Counted from the stretch's first letter, positions 20,663 to 29,829 are shown. The stretch is 64,000 bases of DNA from Hydrogenophaga sp. (GCF_011772445.1 NZ_WVZN01000026.1:58960-122959); one strand, 5' to 3'. Numbers and translations: made by a program. Notes: generated by a model not told the origin, from the sequence alone.

Positions 20663-21800
20663 GAAGTACGGTGATTGGGACGGCGTCGGTACCTTCATCT
20701 GGCAGGACGACTCCTGGCCGGCGATGCGCTACGACCTGGCAGCGCTGGCTCCCGCGTTGGCCCGGGTGAGTCATTCCCAGGGGCTGCTCCTGGGCCGCCT
20801 GGCCGAGGTGGGCCTGGAGCAGCGCGAGCGCGCCTGCCTCCAGGCGCTCACCGACGACGTGATCAAGACCAGCGCGATCGAGGGCGAGACGCTTGAGCCG
20901 GCATCGGTGCGTTCGTCGGTGGCGCGCCGCCTGGGCGTGGACATCGGCGCGCTGGCACCGAGCGACCGCCACGTGGACGGCGTCGTGGACATGGTGCTGG
21001 ACGCCACCACCCGCTGCCAGGAGCCCTTGAGCGCCCGGCGGCTGTGGGGCTGGCATGCGGCGCTGTTCCCTACGGACTTCAACGGCCTGCACCGCATCCG
21101 CGTGGGGCAGTGGCGCAACGACGCGGGTGGACCGATGCAGGTGGTGTCGGGCGCGCTGGGGCGCGAGCGTGTGCATTTCCAGGCGCCACCTGCATCCCGA
21201 CTGGTGTCGGAAACGGACAACTTCCTCGCCTGGGCCAATGCCGACACCGGCGAGCCCCTGCTCATCAAGGCCGGCCTGGCGCACCTGTGGTTCGTCACGC
21301 TGCACCCGTTCGACGACGGCAACGGCCGCATCGCGCGCGCTGTGGGCGACCTTTTCCTGGCGCGGGCCGACGGTGGTTCGCAGCGCTACTACAGCCTGTC
21401 GGCGCAGATCCAGCGCGAGCGCAAGGCCTATTACCAGGTCCTGGAATGCACGCAGCGCGGCGATCTCGACGTGACGCCCTGGCTCGCCTGGTTTCTCGAC
21501 GCCCTGCAGCGCGCGCTGGACGCCGCGCTCGAAGGGCTGGTGTCGGTGCTGGGCAAGGCGCGCTTCTGGCAGCGCTGGGCGCAGGTGCCGTTCAACGAGC
21601 GGCAGGTGTTCATGCTCAATCGCGCGCTGGACGCTCCCGACGGGCACCTGAGCACGGCCCGCTGGGCCAAGCTCACGCGCTGCTCGAACGACACCGCCTT
21701 GCGCGACCTGCAGGTCCTGCTGAAGCTGGGCGTGATCCGCCGCCTGCCGGCTGGCGGACGCAGCACAAGCTACGAGATCGCGCCCTTGACCAGCGCCTAA
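20661..21800 (+). CDS. Fic-family AMP transferase with DUF4172-like N-terminus and C-terminal winged helix
   Basis: A 379-residue class II Fic protein. Residues near 75 carry the autoinhibitory helix TSAIEGE, the centre has the active-site loop HPFDDGNGRIAR (near 214), and the last 60 residues (LSTARWAKLTRCSNDTALRD, then VIRRLPAGGRS) form a winged-helix DNA-binding domain. It should AMPylate a target protein when inhibition is released. The half-site array overlapping its start suggests autoregulation. The ATG at 20661 is within the last half-site, with little room for a normal Shine-Dalgarno. A terminator follows. Confidence 0.88.
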   Translation: MKYGDWDGVGTFIWQDDSWPAMRYDLAALAPALARVSHSQGLLLGRLAEVGLEQRERACLQALTDDVIKTSAIEGETLEPASVRSSVARRLGVDIGALAPSDRHVDGVVDMVLDATTRCQEPLSARRLWGWHAALFPTDFNGLHRIRVGQWRNDAGGPMQVVSGALGRERVHFQAPPASRLVSETDNFLAWANADTGEPLLIKAGLAHLWFVTLHPFDDGNGRIARAVGDLFLARADGGSQRYYSLSAQIQRERKAYYQVLECTQRGDLDVTPWLAWFLDALQRALDAALEGLVSVLGKARFWQRWAQVPFNERQVFMLNRALDAPDGHLSTARWAKLTRCSNDTALRDLQVLLKLGVIRRLPAGGRSTSYEIAPLTSA

Positions 21801-21812
21801 AATACCGCCCCG

Positions 21813-21846
21813 ACGCGAGCCGGTGCTTCCCCGGCTCGCGTTTTTT
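21813..21846 (+). terminator. Rho-independent terminator after the Fic-wHTH gene
   Basis: Eleven-base arms ACGCGAGCCGG and CCGGCTCGCGT with a TGCTTCC loop, followed by a T-run to 21846. It lies 13 bases after the stop and isolates the Fic gene from the next operon. Confidence 0.92.
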
Positions 21847-21875
21847 CATCATCGGAAGCCATGTAGAGGAACACC

Positions 21876-22976
21876 ATGTACAAAAACCTCGCGGCCTGGC
21901 GCGCCTTCGCGCCAGCATTGGCCGCCTTGTTTTTCTCTCCCCTTGTCGTCCATGCCCAGGCGGTCAAGCCGCCGGTGAAGGCCGCCTTCGTCTATGTGGC
22001 GCCGCTCACCGAGGCCGGCTGGGTGCGCCAGCACGAGCTCGGCCGCCAGGCCGTGCAGGCCGCGCTGGGCGATCGTGTCGAGACACGCTACGTCGAGAAC
22101 GTGGCCGAAGGCGCCGACGCCGAGCGCGTGATCCGCGACCTCGCGCAGCAGGGCCACCACATCATCTTCACGCCCAGCTTCGGCTACATGGAGCCCACGC
22201 TGAAGGTGGCGCGCGAATTTCCTAACGTGAAGTTCGAGTCCATCACCGGCTACAAGGCCGCGCCCAATGTGGCCACCGCAAACGCGCGCTACTACGAGGG
22301 CCGCTACCTGGCGGGCGTGGCGGCGGGCAGGCTGGCCACGCAGGCCGGCTACGTGGCGGGCTTTCCCATTCCCGAGGTGATCCAGGGCATCAACGCCTTC
22401 ACGCTGGGCATGCGCTCGGTGAATCCGCGGGCCACGGTCAAGGTGGTGTGGCTGGGCGAGTGGTTCAACCCGCCGCGCGAGCGCGACGCGGCCATGACGC
22501 TGATGAACCAGGGCGCCGAGGTGCTGGCCTTTCACACCGGCAGCAACGCCGTGATGGTGGCCGCGCAGGAGCGCGGCAAGTTGGCCGTGGCCTACCACTC
22601 CGACATGCGATCGGTGGCGCCCGACGCGCAGGTGGTGGCCGTGACGCACCGCTGGGGCGATTACTACACGCGGCGCGTGAAGGCCGTGCTGGAAGGCACC
22701 TGGCGCAGTGAGCAGGTGTGGGGCGGCGTGGGCCAGGGCTTCATCCGCGTCGAGGGCTTTGGCAAGAAGGTGCCCGAGGCCGTGCAGAAGGAAGTGAACG
22801 CGCGCCAGGCCGACATGGCGGCGGGCCGCCTGCCGGTGTTCGCGGCACCGGCCTCGGCCCCCGTGCTCGGCCAGAACGGCCAAGCCGTGATCGCCGCCGG
22901 CCAGCGCCTGAGCGACGAACAGATTCTGAAGATGAACTGGTTCGTCGATGGTGTGCAGGGCACGCTCACGCCCTGA
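21876..22976 (+). CDS. BMP-family substrate-binding protein, second copy, periplasmic
   Basis: A 366-residue paralogue of the protein at 17257, sharing the blocks EGADAERVIRDLAQQG, TPSFGYMEPTLKVA and FPIPEVIQGINAFTLGMRSVNP. It has a cleavable Sec signal ending VVHAQA and no lipobox, so it should be soluble in the periplasm. No ATPase or permease is next to it; it may share the importer at 13577-17164, with a different ligand, and deliver guanine or a nucleoside for the guanine deaminase that follows (inference). Confidence 0.88.
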   Translation: MYKNLAAWRAFAPALAALFFSPLVVHAQAVKPPVKAAFVYVAPLTEAGWVRQHELGRQAVQAALGDRVETRYVENVAEGADAERVIRDLAQQGHHIIFTPSFGYMEPTLKVAREFPNVKFESITGYKAAPNVATANARYYEGRYLAGVAAGRLATQAGYVAGFPIPEVIQGINAFTLGMRSVNPRATVKVVWLGEWFNPPRERDAAMTLMNQGAEVLAFHTGSNAVMVAAQERGKLAVAYHSDMRSVAPDAQVVAVTHRWGDYYTRRVKAVLEGTWRSEQVWGGVGQGFIRVEGFGKKVPEAVQKEVNARQADMAAGRLPVFAAPASAPVLGQNGQAVIAAGQRLSDEQILKMNWFVDGVQGTLTP

Positions 22977-23049
22977 TGCACACGCGCGCATGATCGCCAT
23001 CGGCGCGTCCGTATGACAGCGCGCCGCGGGCCGTGTAGGCTCGCGGCCC

Positions 23050-24333
23050 ATGAAAGCCTACCGCGCCAGCCTGCTGCGCTTCGACGAAGACAGCGGCGCC
23101 CCCTTGTTCGATGATGATGGCCTGCTGGTGATCGGCCCCGATGCCAACGGCCGTGCCGTGGTGCGCGCCGCGGGCGTGCACGGCGCGCTGATCGGCCGTT
23201 TTCCCGGCGTGGCCGTGGAAGACCTGCGTGGCCAGCTCATTGCCCCGGGTTTCGTGGACATGCACATCCACTACCCGCAGACCGATGTGATCGGCGCGCC
23301 CGCGGCCGGCCTGCTGCCCTGGTTGGAGCAGTACACCTTCCCCCACGAGTCGCGCTTCCACGAGCCGGCCCATGCGCGCGAGGTGGCGCGCTTCTTCTTC
23401 GACGAACTCGCGCGCAACGGTGTCACCACCGCGCTCACCTTTTCCACCTCGCACCCGGCCTCGGCGGACGCGGCCTTCGAAGAGGCGCGCGCACGCGGCC
23501 TGCGCTTCATGACCGGCAAGGTGCTGCAGGATCGCCACAGCCCTGACGGCGTGCGCGATCAGACCGAGCAGAGCCTGATCGATACCGAGGCCGGCATCCG
23601 CCGCTGGCATGGTGTGGATCGCCTGGGCTACGCCATCACGCCGCGCTTCGCGCCCACCAGCACGCCCGCGCAGTTGCGCGGCGCGGGCGAACTCGCGGCG
23701 AAATACTCGGACGTGTGGATCCAGTCGCACGTGGCCGAGAACCGCGACGAAGTGCGCTGGGCGATGGAGCTGTTTCCCGACAGCCGCAGCTACCTCGGCA
23801 TCTACGAGGACTTCGGCCTTCTGCGCGAGCGCGCGGTGTACGCGCACTGCATCCACCTGAGCCAGGCCGACCGCGAGCGCATGGCCGCCACCGGCGCCGT
23901 GGCGGCCGTAAGTCCCACGAGCAATCTGTTCCTGGGCAGCGGCTTCTTCGACTACCAGGCCGCTGACGCCGCCGGCATGCGCTACGGCCTGGCCAGCGAC
24001 GTGGGTGGCGGCACCAGCTTCTCGCCCTTTCGCACCATGCTGGCGGCCTACGTGGTGGGCCGCGAAGGCCAGACCAAAGCCGGCCTGAGCCTCACGCCCG
24101 GGCAGCTTTGGTGGCAGCACACCGCGGGCGCGGCGCGCGCGCTCGGGCTCGACGGCGTGGTGGGCAACCTGCAGCCCGGCTGCGAAGCGGACTTCGTGGT
24201 GCTGAACCCGCGGGCCACGCCGCTGCTGGCGCGCAAGACGGCGCAGGCGAACAGCCTGGACGAGCTGCTGTTCGCGCTGATCGTGCTCGGCGACGACCGC
24301 GTGGTGTCCCGCACCGTGGTCAACGGGCGCTGA
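23050..24333 (+). CDS. guaD: Guanine deaminase
   Basis: A 427-residue amidohydrolase that turns guanine into xanthine and ammonia. Zinc and catalytic motifs are GFVDMHIHYPQTD (near 77), the HVAENRDEVRW segment (near 228), HCIHLS (near 266) and ASDVGGGTSFSPF (near 317), the last being the specific guanine-deaminase signature. Xanthine is a substrate for XdhAB in the same window. The start follows the BMP-protein stop by 73 bases. Confidence 0.95.
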   Translation: MKAYRASLLRFDEDSGAPLFDDDGLLVIGPDANGRAVVRAAGVHGALIGRFPGVAVEDLRGQLIAPGFVDMHIHYPQTDVIGAPAAGLLPWLEQYTFPHESRFHEPAHAREVARFFFDELARNGVTTALTFSTSHPASADAAFEEARARGLRFMTGKVLQDRHSPDGVRDQTEQSLIDTEAGIRRWHGVDRLGYAITPRFAPTSTPAQLRGAGELAAKYSDVWIQSHVAENRDEVRWAMELFPDSRSYLGIYEDFGLLRERAVYAHCIHLSQADRERMAATGAVAAVSPTSNLFLGSGFFDYQAADAAGMRYGLASDVGGGTSFSPFRTMLAAYVVGREGQTKAGLSLTPGQLWWQHTAGAARALGLDGVVGNLQPGCEADFVVLNPRATPLLARKTAQANSLDELLFALIVLGDDRVVSRTVVNGR

Positions 24334-24334
24334 A

Positions 24335-24355
24335 GCCCGCGCGGCCAGCGCGGGC
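24335..24355. terminator. Possible bidirectional hairpin between guaD and metallophosphoesterase gene
   Basis: GCCCGCGC-GGCCA-GCGCGGGC is a perfect eight-base stem between two converging genes. No T-run follows on either strand, so it is a weak terminator candidate. Confidence 0.4.
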
Positions 24356-24364
24356 GGGGTGCGG

Positions 24365-26302
24365 TCAGCGCGCCACGATGGCCAGGCGGTCGTCGCGGTT
24401 CAGCCGGGCCCAGAAGGCGCCGGTGCCGGCGTTGAATCCCACCACCGTGGTGTTGCCGCAGCCTGCGTCCACGTCGGCGGGCAGCGCCGTGAGGTAGTTG
24501 CTCTGGTAGGCCAGCGCGCTCACGCAGGCCGCGCTGGCCAGCGGCACCCAGGCTTGCGTGGCCTTGTCGTAGCGTGCGATCGCGCTGTTGGCCGCCGTGC
24601 GGCCGGCGGGCGCCACGAACTCCACCACGTAGCTGTCGCCGACCTTGTCCTCCGTCAGCGCCCAGCCCTTTGTGGCGTGCGCCGGCAGCACCACGGGCGC
24701 CTTGCCGAGCTCGGTGCCGTTGCCATAGCTGCCCGGCAGGCCGGTGTCCGCTGTGATGTCCTTCACCGCACCGTACGGGTCGATATAGGTGCCGTCCTGG
24801 CCGCTGATGCCGCTGATGATGAGCTCGTCGCTGAGGGTCTCGCTGCTTCTGGCCTGCCAGTTCAGCAGCACCTGCTTCTTCAGGTCGATGGTGGTCGCGC
24901 GCACCTCCACCTCTTCGTCCGGCGTGCCCACGTTGACGATCCGCGCGCGCTGGCTGTTGTTCAGGTTGGGGCTGAAGCTCTGGTGGCGCTGGAAGATGTA
25001 GCGGTACATCATGGACTCCATCTCCAGGTTGCTGTTCGCGAACGAGTAGCCCGGCGTGGCGTTCATGCTGCGGGTGCGGGTGTCATGGCGGTTGAACGTC
25101 TGGTTCAGGCCATCGAGCAGGCGCGCGCGACTGCCACCGGCCGACACACAGGTGCTGGTGCGGTAGCTCGGGTCGTAGACGCCGAAGCGCTGGATGTCGC
25201 TGGGCACGCTGGAGGGATACACGGTCTTGGCGCAGCGGTCTCTGGTGCGCACGAAGCGGTCCATCAGCGTCCAGACGGGGGCGGCCAGTTCCTTCAGCGG
25301 ATCGCTGTTGGCAAGCACCGAATGCTTGATGAAGTAGGCGCGGTAGTCGATCGTCGGACCGGTGACCTCGAACACCGAGGCGTTCACGTCGACGAAGCCG
25401 GTGCCTTCGTTCTGCACCTTCAACATCAGGTAGTCCTGAATGCGCTCGTGCTCGCTGAAGCGGGTCTCGTAGCCCTTGTAGGCGGCATTGCCCGAGATGA
25501 TCTGCATGAAGGGGCGCTCGGTGTTGTCCCGGATCAGGCTGCGCGAATAGTGGTGCTCGTGGCCGCTGACATAGATCACGTCGTGCGCGGCCAGCAGCCG
25601 GCGGTACTTGTCATACGCGTCGCGGAACTGCACGTCGTTCTCGATGGAGATGCTGCCGTCGATGATGTTCTCTCGCACCAGGCCGTAGCGGCTGCCCGCA
25701 AAGGAGTTGTGCGTCTGCAGGATGATGTGGTCGACCTTGGCCGCGTGCTTGTTGACCATGGCCTCGACGAAGTCGAACGAGCGCTCGAACCAGCCGTAGG
25801 AGATGTTGATCAGCAGGACGTTGTCGCGCACCAGTGCGTAGTTCTTGTTGCGCGTGCCGGGCATGTGTTCTGCGTCGGCGGGGATGAAGGGTTCCACGGC
25901 GTCGTGCCAGTCCTGGTCCGTTCCCTTCGGCTCGTGGTTGCCCATGACCGGCAGGATGCTGAGCTTGTCCTTGTACTGGTCGGCCACCTCGCGCCACAGC
26001 GCGTATTCCTCGGGCGTGCCGTTTTCGACCAGGTCGCCCACGGCGAGGACGACTTTCACGCCCGATCGCACGTAGAAGTCGAGTACGGCCGTCATGGGGT
26101 GCTGGGCCACGCCGGAGCTGCTGCCCTGCGTGTCGGGCAGCACGCCGATCCTGAGCGTGGTGGGCGCGCTGCTTGCGGGAGGGGTGGGCGCAGTGCCGCC
26201 GTCGGCGGCGCCGCCGCCGCCACCGCCGCAGGCGACGAGCATGAGGCCCGCGGCCAGGGCGATCGCGCTGGCCCGGAGTCGGGGATTCTTCTTGGTGAAC
26301 AT
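24365..26302 (-). CDS. Secreted lipoprotein metallophosphoesterase (purple acid phosphatase-like)
   Basis: A 645-residue lipoprotein: signal peptide with LVAC (Cys25), then a GGGGGG-rich spacer. The calcineurin-like domain has its metal ligands in order: VLPDTQG, VGDLVENG, VMGNHEPKG, LQTHNSF and VSGHEHHYSR (about residues 50-295). The C-terminal 330 residues are a separate region without known features. Probable role: hydrolysis of a phosphate ester at the cell surface or in the periplasm. The ATG at 26302 gives the correct signal peptide. It converges with guaD. Confidence 0.85.
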   Translation of the reverse strand: MFTKKNPRLRASAIALAAGLMLVACGGGGGGAADGGTAPTPPASSAPTTLRIGVLPDTQGSSSGVAQHPMTAVLDFYVRSGVKVVLAVGDLVENGTPEEYALWREVADQYKDKLSILPVMGNHEPKGTDQDWHDAVEPFIPADAEHMPGTRNKNYALVRDNVLLINISYGWFERSFDFVEAMVNKHAAKVDHIILQTHNSFAGSRYGLVRENIIDGSISIENDVQFRDAYDKYRRLLAAHDVIYVSGHEHHYSRSLIRDNTERPFMQIISGNAAYKGYETRFSEHERIQDYLMLKVQNEGTGFVDVNASVFEVTGPTIDYRAYFIKHSVLANSDPLKELAAPVWTLMDRFVRTRDRCAKTVYPSSVPSDIQRFGVYDPSYRTSTCVSAGGSRARLLDGLNQTFNRHDTRTRSMNATPGYSFANSNLEMESMMYRYIFQRHQSFSPNLNNSQRARIVNVGTPDEEVEVRATTIDLKKQVLLNWQARSSETLSDELIISGISGQDGTYIDPYGAVKDITADTGLPGSYGNGTELGKAPVVLPAHATKGWALTEDKVGDSYVVEFVAPAGRTAANSAIARYDKATQAWVPLASAACVSALAYQSNYLTALPADVDAGCGNTTVVGFNAGTGAFWARLNRDDRLAIVAR

Positions 26303-26456
26303 GGAGGTCTTCCTGGTTGTGGTGAGGCCAGGCTGTCGATGCCTGGCACGCCGACAATGCGGAAGACCGGTTGCATGCACATGAATGCACGGCCGGATGA
26401 GGCCTTTCAGGGGCATCCGATGGGATGAGGTCCCTTCGGACCGTGGTCCGTTCGGA

Positions 26457-27455
26457 TCAGCCGTAGCTCAGCGGGTGCGCCTTGCCCCAGAACACGCGGT
26501 ACAGGTAGATCGTGTAGACGATGATCATCGGCAGCGTGATCGCCACGCCGATGAAGATGATGGTGAGCGAGCTGGTGGCGGCCGCCGCGTCCCACAGCGT
26601 GAGCCGGCCGATGACGATGTCCGGGAAGATGCTGTAGGCCAGGCCGAAGAAGGCCAGCACGAAGATCAGCACCGTGTTCACGAACACCAGCCAGCCGTAG
26701 CCCGCGGCGATGAGGTTCGGACGCGTCACCACCCATTGCACGGCGAAGAAGGCCGCCGCGCAGATGAGTGGCACGGGCAGCAGCGCGAAGATCTGCGGCA
26801 GGCCGAACCACTTCTCGAACACCGCGGGACTCACCAGCGGCGTGGCAACCGAGATGGCCAGCAGCGCCACGCCCATGGGCCACAGCGCCCCGCGCGCCCA
26901 GCGCACCGCCTTCTGCTGCAGCTCGCCGTCGGTCTTCATGATCAGCCAGCCGGCGCCCAGCAGCAGGTAGGCCGCGGGCAGCGTGATGGCGATGCCGAGG
27001 CTGAACAACAGGCCCAGCACGCCGGTGTCGAAGCCCGTGATGTAGCTGCCCAGCATCCAGCCCTGCGAGGCGCTGGCGGCCAGCGAGCCGGCGAAGAAGG
27101 CGCGGTTCCAGAACGGCAGGTACCTCGTGGGCGCCTTCACGCGGAAGTCGAAGGCCACGCCGCGCAGGATCAGGCCCACGATCATGATGGCGGCGGGCAA
27201 GTACAGGGCCTGCAGCACCAGGCCGTGCGCCTTGGGAAAGGCCACCAGCAGCACGCCCACGCCCAGCACCAGCCAGGTTTCATTGGCGTCCCAGAAGGGG
27301 CCGATGCTGCTGACCATGGTGTCCTTCTGCACCTCGTCGCCCAGCGGCAGCAGCAGGCCCACACCGAGGTCGTAGCCGTCGAGCACCACGTAGGCCAGCA
27401 GCGCCAGGCCCATCACGGCCATGAAGATCAGGGGGAGGAATTCGGCCCAGGTCAT
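26457..27455 (-). CDS. cydB: Cytochrome bd ubiquinol oxidase subunit II
   Basis: A 332-residue inner-membrane subunit with about eight transmembrane helices. Family marks are the N-terminal YVVLDGYDLGVGLLLP, the segment IGPFWDANETWLVLG and the C-terminal helix with YTIYLYRVFWGK. It forms the heterodimer with CydA. The gene starts 26 bases after cydA. No cydX-like small gene is visible in the 150 bases downstream, as in many cyanide-insensitive (CIO) type oxidases. Confidence 0.93.
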   Translation of the reverse strand: MTWAEFLPLIFMAVMGLALLAYVVLDGYDLGVGLLLPLGDEVQKDTMVSSIGPFWDANETWLVLGVGVLLVAFPKAHGLVLQALYLPAAIMIVGLILRGVAFDFRVKAPTRYLPFWNRAFFAGSLAASASQGWMLGSYITGFDTGVLGLLFSLGIAITLPAAYLLLGAGWLIMKTDGELQQKAVRWARGALWPMGVALLAISVATPLVSPAVFEKWFGLPQIFALLPVPLICAAAFFAVQWVVTRPNLIAAGYGWLVFVNTVLIFVLAFFGLAYSIFPDIVIGRLTLWDAAAATSSLTIIFIGVAITLPMIIVYTIYLYRVFWGKAHPLSYG

Positions 27456-27481
27456 GTCGTGTTTCCTTCGCTTGCAGCGGC

Positions 27482-28843
27482 TCAGGCGCCGGCCTTGCCC
27501 ATTTCGCCGGAGGGGGCCTCGGGCGCATGTTTGACGGGGTTCTCGGCCATGTACTTGAGCACGCCCACGTAGGTGATCAGCAGCAGACCGTAGACGACCA
27601 GATAGCCCACCAGCGTGGCGGCCACGTTGGCCGGTGCGATGGGGGTGACCACGTCGGCCGTGCGCAACAGGCCGTAGACGATGAAGGGCTGGCGGCCGAT
27701 TTCGGTGACGTACCAGCCCGCCAGCGTGGCCACCCAGCCCGAGAAGGTCATGGCCGCGAGCGTCCACAACAGCGGTCGCGGCAGCGCCAGGCGCGTGTCG
27801 CTGCGCTGCGGCCAGACCTTCCACACGCTCCACAGCGCCACCAGCAGCATGAGCGTGCCCATCCCCACCATCACGCGAAAGGCATAGAACACCGGGGCCA
27901 CGGGCGGGTGCGCGCCCGGAAATTCCGACAGGCCCTTGATCTCGCCATCCCAGTCGTGCGCCAGGATGAGGCTGCCGAGCTTGGGCACCTTCAATGCGTA
28001 GTGCGTGGTGCGGGCGGCTTCGTCGGGAATGCCGATCAGCGTGAGCGGTGCGCCGCGCTCGGTCTCCCAGATGCCTTCGAGGGCGGCGATCTTGGCGGGC
28101 TGGTGCTTCAGGGTGTTCAGGCCGTGCAGGTCGCCCACGAAGATCTGCACCGGTGCCAGCAGCACGGCCGCGAACACGGCGGTGCGCAGCGCCTTGTGCG
28201 TGCCGCCCGTGGCACTGCCCTTGATGAGTTGCCAGGCGCACAGCCCCGCGACGAGGAAGGACGCCGTGAGACCGGAGGCCAGCAGCTTGTGCGCCAGGCG
28301 GTAGGGGAACGAGGGGTTGAAGACGATGGCGAACCAGTCGAGCGGCATGAATTCGCCGTTGACGATCTCGGCGCCCGCGGGCGTCTGCATCCACGAGTTG
28401 AGGCTGAGGATCCAGAAGGCCGAGAAGGTGGTGCCCAGCGCGACGAGGAAGGTGGCGATGAGGTGCATGCGCTCGCTCACGCGCCCCCGTCCGAACAGCA
28501 TGATGCCGAGGAAGCTGGCCTCGAGGAAGAACGCGGTGATGACCTCGTAGCCCAGCAAGGGGCCGGCGATGTTGCCGGCCTTTTCCATGAAGCCCGGCCA
28601 GTTGGTACCGAACTGGAAGCTCATGGTGACGCCCGAGACCACGCCCAGCGCGAAGCTCAGCGCGAACACCTTGGTCCAGAAGTAGTACGCCTCTTCCCAG
28701 GCCTGCTCGCGCGTCTGCACGAAGCGGATGCGGAAGAACAGCAGGAACCAGCCCAGGGCGATGGTGATGGTGGGGAAGAGGATGTGAAAGCTGATGTTCG
28801 CGGCGAACTGGATGCGCGAGAGCAGCAGGGTGTCGAGGTCCAT
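27482..28843 (-). CDS. cydA: Cytochrome bd ubiquinol oxidase subunit I (short Q-loop, CIO type)
   Basis: A 453-residue subunit that binds hemes b558, b595 and d and oxidises ubiquinol. The N-terminus LLLSRIQFAANISFHILFPT carries His ligands, and GLEASFLGIMLFG-type segment is here FFLEASFLGIMLFG. The Q-loop between helices 6 and 7 is short, typical of the CIO branch rather than E. coli bd-I. It is encoded after a GbsR/MarR regulator on the same strand, giving the order regulator-cydA-cydB. Confidence 0.93.
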   Translation of the reverse strand: MDLDTLLLSRIQFAANISFHILFPTITIALGWFLLFFRIRFVQTREQAWEEAYYFWTKVFALSFALGVVSGVTMSFQFGTNWPGFMEKAGNIAGPLLGYEVITAFFLEASFLGIMLFGRGRVSERMHLIATFLVALGTTFSAFWILSLNSWMQTPAGAEIVNGEFMPLDWFAIVFNPSFPYRLAHKLLASGLTASFLVAGLCAWQLIKGSATGGTHKALRTAVFAAVLLAPVQIFVGDLHGLNTLKHQPAKIAALEGIWETERGAPLTLIGIPDEAARTTHYALKVPKLGSLILAHDWDGEIKGLSEFPGAHPPVAPVFYAFRVMVGMGTLMLLVALWSVWKVWPQRSDTRLALPRPLLWTLAAMTFSGWVATLAGWYVTEIGRQPFIVYGLLRTADVVTPIAPANVAATLVGYLVVYGLLLITYVGVLKYMAENPVKHAPEAPSGEMGKAGA

Positions 28844-28867
28844 GGGGCGTTCCTTGCGTCCGTGGGG

Positions 28868-29464
28868 TCAGGCCGCGTTCTTGTCGTTGCGCGCGGTGGG
28901 GGCCTTGCCGGTGAGCCGGTCCTTCAGTTCGAGCACACGCGTGACCGTAGCGCCCATGCCCATGAGTTGCAAGGCCGTCTCGGGCGCGAGCTTCTGCACG
29001 TCGTCGAACCAGGTCATGAGCCGGTCGATGAGGTCGTGCATCTCGCGCATGCGTTGCTGGGCGTGGCGTTCGGCGTCGGTCTTGGGGGTTTCCAGCAGCG
29101 CGGTGCGCAGCATGGACAGCGTGGGTTCGATCTCGCGGCGGCGGCGCTCCTCGGCCAGCACGCGGAAGATCTCCCACACGTCCGACGGCGCCTCGAAGTA
29201 CTCACGGCGGTCGCCGGCCTGGTGGCGCAGGCGCACGAGTCGCCAGGCCTGCAGTTCCTTCAGCCCCATGCTGACGTTGGAGCGCGAGAACTCCAGCGTC
29301 TCGGCGATCTCGTCGGCGCACAGCGGCTTGTCGGCGATGTAGAGCAGGGCGTAGATCTGCCCCACGGTGCGGTTGATGCCCCAGCGGCTGCCCATCTCCC
29401 CGAAGTGGGCGACGAACTCGCGGTTGAGGGGAGGGAGGTGGTCTTGCAGCGGCATGGCCGGCAC
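28868..29464 (-). CDS. GbsR/MarR-family transcriptional regulator
   Basis: A 198-residue winged-helix protein. The DNA-binding part (about 25-95) includes GRWGINRTVGQIYALLYIAD-type wording (here MGSRWGINRTVGQIYALLY) and the recognition region EIAETLEFSRSNVSMGLKEL. The C-terminal half is an alpha-helical dimerisation domain. Being the first gene before cydAB, and having two palindromes just upstream, it probably controls its own operon and the oxidase (inference). A second in-frame ATG is three codons downstream. Confidence 0.88.
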   Translation of the reverse strand: MPAMPLQDHLPPLNREFVAHFGEMGSRWGINRTVGQIYALLYIADKPLCADEIAETLEFSRSNVSMGLKELQAWRLVRLRHQAGDRREYFEAPSDVWEIFRVLAEERRRREIEPTLSMLRTALLETPKTDAERHAQQRMREMHDLIDRLMTWFDDVQKLAPETALQLMGMGATVTRVLELKDRLTGKAPTARNDKNAA

Positions 29465-29479
29465 TGTAGCCGGATTTGC

Positions 29480-29509
29480 CTGAAGTTTCAGGAATTACTG
29501 AAATTTCAG
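29480..29509 (-). promoter_or_regulatory. Double palindrome, candidate operator of the GbsR/MarR regulator
   Basis: CTGAAATTTCAG (29498-29509) is a perfect 12-base palindrome and CTGAAGTTTCAG (29480-29491) is the same with one mismatch; their centres are 18 bases apart, nearly two helical turns. They lie 16-45 bases upstream of the regulator start. Function is inferred from position. Confidence 0.75.
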
Positions 29510-29550
29510 GATGACGCCAAGGGATTGCCCACCCGCACGTCGCGGGCCGA

Positions 29551-29733
29551 CTACTTGGTGAGGATCAGCTTGTTCTGCGCGGTCAGGCTCAGCTTGTAGT
29601 GCTGGCCGTCGTGTTCGATGAACACGTCGCGCCGGCCGCCGCTGAGCTGACCGAACTGCACCTGCACGGGCGGCACCTGAACAGGCGCGGGCGCGGGCGG
29701 CGAGGACGGAGGGGCGGTTTTCACGGAAGGCAT
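29551..29733 (-). CDS. hemP: Hemin uptake protein HemP
   Basis: A 60-residue protein with the HemP C-terminus: [15 protein letters not shown] followed by [12 protein letters not shown]. The N-terminal 30 residues are a Pro-rich, poorly conserved tail. HemP proteins in beta-proteobacteria are iron-regulated and needed for haem uptake, where they appear to activate haem-receptor genes. The ATG at 29733 places the start right after the promoter; the longer frame would include the Fur site. No haem transport genes are adjacent in this window. Confidence 0.88.
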   Translation of the reverse strand: MPSVKTAPPSSPPAPAPVQVPPVQVQFGQLSGGRRDVFIEHDGQHYKLSLTAQNKLILTK

Positions 29734-29737
29734 CCTG

Positions 29738-29773
29738 ACATCATAAACACAAATGCGAACTATTCGCAAACAA
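29738..29773 (-). promoter_or_regulatory. hemP promoter with Fur-box-like dyad
   Basis: On the minus strand, -35 TTGCGA and -10 TATGAT are separated by 18 bases. The spacer contains TGCGAA-TAG-TTCGCA (29754-29768), an inverted repeat similar to beta-proteobacterial Fur boxes. Fur control fits the iron-regulated nature of HemP; it is inferred. Confidence 0.65.
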
Positions 29774-29829
29774 GTGGCGAAATGAATCGATCAGAAGGCG
29801 CCGATGGCCGCTGCCTACAATCGCCGCCC

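Noticed and set aside
26303-26456. A cydX-like small gene after cydB.
   Set aside because: No short membrane-protein frame with a start and Shine-Dalgarno is present on the same strand.
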